Below, one piece after another: positions 6,429 through 8,986 of a stretch of 8,986 nucleotides of DNA. A program made the translations under genes and the position numbers. Every line of letters starts with the position of its first letter. The stretch's first letter is position 1. The stretch spans positions 1 to 8,986 of the forward strand of contig CABRIB010000083.1 in assembly GCA_902470915.1 (NCBI GenBank), written 5' to 3'. Below the pieces are notes generated by a model, which was given only the letters and a program-made list of their open reading frames with translations, was not told the origin of the DNA and searched no databases. The DNA comes from an uncultured Collinsella sp. (GTDB taxonomy: Bacteria; Actinomycetota; Coriobacteriia; Coriobacteriales; Coriobacteriaceae).

Positions 6429-6539
6429 TCGGATACGAGTGCTAACGAAAGAAAAACAGCCTATGACTACTACCCGATTTAACTTTTCAGATTAAGTCTT
6501 TGTATATCAGACAATTTAGTAAAGAAAGAGGTATTAGAA
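6429..6539. promoter_or_regulatory. GntR-agaS gap with candidate operator dyad
   Basis: These 111 AT-rich nt precede agaS. TTGT-N7-ACAA lies at 6500-6514, overlapping GTCT-N9-AGAC at 6496-6512. The overlapping half-sites resemble the loose style of HutC operators, but no copy is seen elsewhere in the window. The ribosome binding site AGAGG (6527-6531) stands eight bases before the ATG. A -10-like TATATC at 6503-6508 lacks a convincing -35. No terminator follows the regulator gene. Confidence 0.3.
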
Positions 6540-7706
6540 ATGTTCGAGAAGAGTGTCGAGGAGCTTACCGAGCTCGGCGCCCAGATCACCACGGCCGAGA
6601 TTGCTCAGCAGCCCGAGCTTTGGCGTGATACGCTCAACATCTATCGCGAGAACAAGGAGGCCATCGAGGCCTTTCTGGCTGAGGCTCGCGCTATGGGCGA
6701 GGGCCGTCTGTCCGTTGTCTTCACCGGTGCCGGTACGTCCGACTACGTTGGCGATACCTGCGCCCCGTACCTGCGTCACGCTGGCAACACTGATCTCTAC
6801 GACTTTAAGCCCATCGCCACGACCGACATCGTGAGCGCTCCGCGCGACTTCCTGCGCGCCGAGGATCCCACGCTCGTGGTTTCCTTTGCCCGCTCTGGCA
6901 ACAGCCCCGAGAGCCTTGCCGCCGTTGCCGTTGCCAAGGAGCTCGTCCACAACGTCAAGTTCCTCAATATCACCTGCGCTCCCGAGGGCAAGCTCGCCGT
7001 CGAGTCTGCCGATGATCCCAACGCGCTGACGCTGCTCATTCCGCGCGCCAACGACAAGGGCTTCGCCATGACCGGTTCTTATTCCTGCATGACCCTGCTC
7101 TCCACCCTTATTTTCGACACTGCCTCTGACGAGCAGAAGGCCGAGTGGGTCGAGACGATTGCCAAGATGGGCGAGGAGGTCATCTCCCGTGAGCCCGAGA
7201 TCGCCGATTACCTGGCTGGCGATTTCAACCGCGTGACCTACTTGGGTTCTGGCTCCTTCGGTGGCCTTGCCCAGGAGAGCCAGCTCAAGATCCTCGAGCT
7301 CGCTCACGGTCTGGTCGCTACTTCCTACGACACCTCCATGGGCTATCGTCACGGACCTAAGTCCTTCGTCGACGATAAGACGCTCGTCTTCGTGTTCGTC
7401 AACAACGACGCCTACACCCGTCAGTACGACATCGACATCCTCAACGAGATCGGTGGCGACGAGATCGCTCAGCACACCATCGCCGTTCAGCAGGAAGGTG
7501 CCACCGTCTATGAGGGTGAGTCCTTCACCTTTAAGGGCTACGAGGCACTTCCTGAGGGCTACCTTGCTCTGCCGTTCGTGATGTTTGCCCAGGCTATCAG
7601 CCTGCTCAACTCCGTGCGCGTGGGCAACACGCCCGATACGCCGAGCCCCACCGGCACGGTCAACCGCGTGGTTAAGGGCGTGACGATTCACCCCTTCACC
7701 GCTTAA
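6540..7706 (+). CDS. agaS: AgaS-type SIS-domain galactosamine-6-phosphate deaminase/isomerase
   Basis: The 388-residue cytoplasmic enzyme most likely converts galactosamine-6-phosphate to tagatose-6-phosphate plus ammonia. That activity is established for AgaS of E. coli and GnbE of L. casei. There are two SIS domains. The first (about 45-200) shows FTGAGTSDYVGD (61-72) and the phosphosugar-binding VSFARSGNSPESLAA (114-128). The second (about 225-370) shows YLGSGSFGGLAQESQLKILEL (234-254) and GYRHGPKSFV (268-277). Length matches the family (about 385-390). The start is supported by AGAGG eight bases upstream. Codon use is GC-rich and strongly biased, unlike the regulator just upstream, suggesting high expression. 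A strong terminator begins 19 nt after the stop. A GlmS-like isomerase role is less likely because there is no glutaminase domain and the neighbours are GalNAc-type. Confidence 0.92.
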   Translation: MFEKSVEELTELGAQITTAEIAQQPELWRDTLNIYRENKEAIEAFLAEARAMGEGRLSVVFTGAGTSDYVGDTCAPYLRHAGNTDLYDFKPIATTDIVSAPRDFLRAEDPTLVVSFARSGNSPESLAAVAVAKELVHNVKFLNITCAPEGKLAVESADDPNALTLLIPRANDKGFAMTGSYSCMTLLSTLIFDTASDEQKAEWVETIAKMGEEVISREPEIADYLAGDFNRVTYLGSGSFGGLAQESQLKILELAHGLVATSYDTSMGYRHGPKSFVDDKTLVFVFVNNDAYTRQYDIDILNEIGGDEIAQHTIAVQQEGATVYEGESFTFKGYEALPEGYLALPFVMFAQAISLLNSVRVGNTPDTPSPTGTVNRVVKGVTIHPFTA

Positions 7707-7724
7707 TCGCGTCCCCCTGTAAGG

Positions 7725-7766
7725 GCGCCCGTCCGCTCATAACGGCGGGCGGGCGCTTTTTGTTTT
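7725..7766 (+). terminator. Intrinsic terminator after agaS
   Basis: GCGCCCGTCCGCT (7725-7737) pairs with GGCGGGCGGGCGC (7744-7756) over 13 positions with two G-U pairs and a six-base loop. TTTTTGTTTT (7757-7766) follows immediately. This is a textbook rho-independent terminator and implies that nagA is either transcribed from its own promoter or by partial readthrough. Confidence 0.92.
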
Positions 7767-7818
7767 ACGTGAGCTGTGTATAAGCATCACCACAGCCAAC
7801 TGCTTTAGAAGCAAGGAG
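7767..7818 (+). promoter_or_regulatory. nagA leader with possible -10 and strong RBS
   Basis: GTGTATAAG contains a -10-like TATAAG at 7779-7784. The only -35-like element at acceptable spacing is TTTTTG at 7757-7762 (16-nt spacer), inside the terminator T-tract, and it is poor. The Shine-Dalgarno AAGGAG at 7813-7818 is strong and decides the nagA start. The promoter call is tentative. Confidence 0.3.
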
Positions 7819-7823
7819 TGCAT

Positions 7824-8939
7824 ATGAGCACGTACGCAATTAAGGCTGACAAGTTCTTCTTGCCGGCAGGCCCGCAGCTGGGCGGCTATCTCATGGTCGA
7901 GGACGGCGTCTTTGGAGCCTGGCAGGCCGACGAGCCCTCCTGCGAGATCAGGGACTACACGGGATCGTGGATCGCACCGGGTATGGTCGATACTCACATC
8001 CATGGCTTCTATAACCACTCGACTACCGATAACGATCCCGAGGGCATTGATATCAGCTCGACCGAGCTCGCCCGTCGCGGTACCACCAGCTGGCTGCCCA
8101 CGACGTTCACCGATGGCGTCGAGCAGATCAAGGATGCCTGCGCCGCCATCGCCCAGGCTGACGAGGGTCGCGGCCCCGACTTCTGCGGTGCTCGCATTCA
8201 GGGCATCTACCTGGAGGGCCCCTTCTTTACCATGAAGCACGTGGGCGCGCAGAACCCCGCTTATCTTATCGATCCCTCCGAGGAGGTCTTCGATCAGTGG
8301 CAGGAGGCTGCGGGTGGTCGCATCGTTAAGAGCGCCATGGCGGCCGAGCGCGACGGTGCCGCTGCTTATGCGGCTGCTCTGAACGCCAAGGGTGTGGTGA
8401 CCAGCATCGGCCACTCCGACGCCACCTACGATGAGTGCATCGCCGCCATCAACGCCGGCGCCAGCTGCTTTACACATACCTATAACGGCCAGCGCGGCCT
8501 GCATCACCGTGAGCCCGGTGTCGTGGGCGCCGCCATGTCCACGCCCGAGACCTACGCCGAGATCATCTGCGACGGCAAGCACGTAAACCCTGCCGCCATC
8601 AAGGCGCTGCTGCAGGCCAAGGGCTGGCAGCACACGGTGCTCATCACCGACTGCCTTGGCTGCGGCGGCATGCCCGAGGGCAGCTACACCAGCGGCGGCA
8701 TGGACGTCATCATGAAGGACAACCTGTGCTGGCTCGCCGACGGCAAGAGCATTGCCGGCTCGGTGCTCACGCTTGCCCAGGGCGTCAAGAACATCGTCGA
8801 CTGGGGCATCGCCAGCGCCGATATCGCCATTCGCATGGCAACCGAGGTGCCGGCACGCTCCGCGCACATCGAGGATAAGTGCGGCAGCATCATGCCTGGT
8901 CGCGACGCCGACTTTGTCGTGTTCGACCATGAGCTCACC
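7824..8939 (+). CDS. nagA: N-acetylhexosamine-6-phosphate deacetylase (NagA/AgaA), 3' end cut by contig end
   Basis: The cytoplasmic amidohydrolase removes acetate from GlcNAc-6-phosphate or, in this setting, GalNAc-6-phosphate, feeding AgaS. Visible motifs: metal ligands MVDTHIHGFYNHSTTD (His58, His60); YLEGPFF with Glu131; GAQNPAYL (141-148); SIGHSDATYDE with His197; FTHTYNG with His218; ITDCLGCGGMPEG with the catalytic Asp276; AGSVLTLAQG (311-320); and GSIMPGRDADFVVFD near the end. A GTG at 7818 is in frame, but its first base belongs to AAGGAG (7813-7818), so the ATG at 7824 is the start. Native sequence gives about 372 residues. The next codons (Ser-Leu-Ile-His-Ile-stop) are adapter. Compared with the usual 380-390 residues only a short C-terminal strand is missing. 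Which hexosamine is preferred cannot be read from the sequence; GalNAc is inferred from the neighbouring agaS. The 60-nt block 8701-8760 counts 36 G+C. Confidence 0.93.
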
Positions 8940-8986
8940 CTGTCTCTTATACACATCTGACGCTGCCGACGATACTCCTTGTGTAG
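8940..8986 (-). other. Nextera/Tn5 sequencing adapter with i5 index (artefact)
   Basis: CTGTCTCTTATACACATCT (8940-8958) is the Tn5 mosaic end in the orientation read through at a fragment end. GACGCTGCCGACGA (8959-8972) completes the Nextera read-1 side adapter. TACTCCTT (8973-8980) is the reverse complement of AAGGAGTA, the i5 index known as S507/N507, and GTGTAG (8981-8986) is the start of the P5 arm. The match is exact and in the commercial order. It creates the false C-terminus SLIHI on nagA and false reverse-strand starts MCIRDR and MYKRQ. The first C could be either genomic or adapter. Confidence 0.98.

Noticed and set aside
6534..7691. Long reverse-strand open frame (385 codons) opposite agaS
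   Set aside because: It is the mirror of a GC-rich, strongly biased coding gene. The product is low-complexity (Gly/Val/Leu/Asp/Glu-rich) with no motif, while the forward frame has clear SIS motifs.
7818..7823. GTG start for nagA
   Set aside because: The G at 7818 is the last base of the AAGGAG that serves the ATG at 7824.
1..8939. CRISPR array, tRNA, rRNA, riboswitch or transposase
   Set aside because: No regularly spaced repeats, no cloverleaf or conserved rRNA stretches, no recognisable aptamer core and no transposase motif were seen on either strand. The only Tn5-like sequence is the library adapter at the right end.
7737..8954. Reverse-strand open frame (405 codons) opposite nagA, beginning MYKRQ
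   Set aside because: It starts inside the sequencing adapter and mirrors the nagA codons; it has no recognisable domain.

Overview
The window is one contig end carrying a single co-directional (+ strand) carbohydrate-utilisation locus, with no RNA genes, insertion sequences or CRISPR. The gene set is a GH35 beta-galactosidase, all four subunits of a mannose-family (EII-Man/Sor/Aga type) phosphotransferase system, a GntR/HutC-type regulator, an AgaS-type sugar-phosphate deaminase/isomerase and a NagA/AgaA-type N-acetylhexosamine-6-phosphate deacetylase. This is the gene complement known for galacto-N-biose / lacto-N-biose / GalNAc use (the gnb operon of Lactobacillus casei; the bgaC-PTS-agaS locus of Streptococcus pneumoniae). 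It points to a gut or mucosal bacterium living on mucin or milk-glycan fragments. The strong Shine-Dalgarno sites and the GC-rich third positions of agaS and nagA fit a Collinsella-like Coriobacteriia host, but that taxonomy is my inference from sequence style, not a search result.

Layout: 1-210, 5' flank without a credible gene; 211-2007 GH35 beta-galactosidase; 2010-2474 IIB; a short hairpin gap; 2568-3455 IIC, overlapping by 11 nt with 3445-4284 IID; a strong intrinsic terminator with a nested hairpin at 4327-4390; 4473-5096 a membrane-anchored helical-repeat (TPR-like) protein of unknown function; a weak hairpin; 5178-5606 IIA; a gap with palindromes and a repeat; 5694-6428 GntR regulator; 6540-7706 agaS; a second strong terminator at 7725-7766; 7824-about 8939 nagA, cut just before its natural end. 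The last 47 bases (8940-8986) are not genomic. They are a Nextera (Tn5) sequencing adapter that includes an i5 index, so the apparent stop codon of nagA is artificial.

Proposed working: the PTS imports and phosphorylates a Gal-beta-1,3-HexNAc disaccharide and/or GalNAc. The cytoplasmic GH35 enzyme (no signal peptide) splits off galactose or its phosphate. NagA removes acetate from the HexNAc-6-phosphate, and AgaS deaminates and isomerises galactosamine-6-phosphate to tagatose-6-phosphate. The tagatose-6-phosphate kinase and aldolase are not in the window. The GntR protein is the likely local sensor. Two short palindromes of the form CCRTTTAYGG, one upstream of the GH35 gene and one upstream of the regulator gene, are candidate operators.

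The least explained element is the membrane-anchored TPR-like protein placed between IID and IIA, which also separates IIA from the other PTS subunits.
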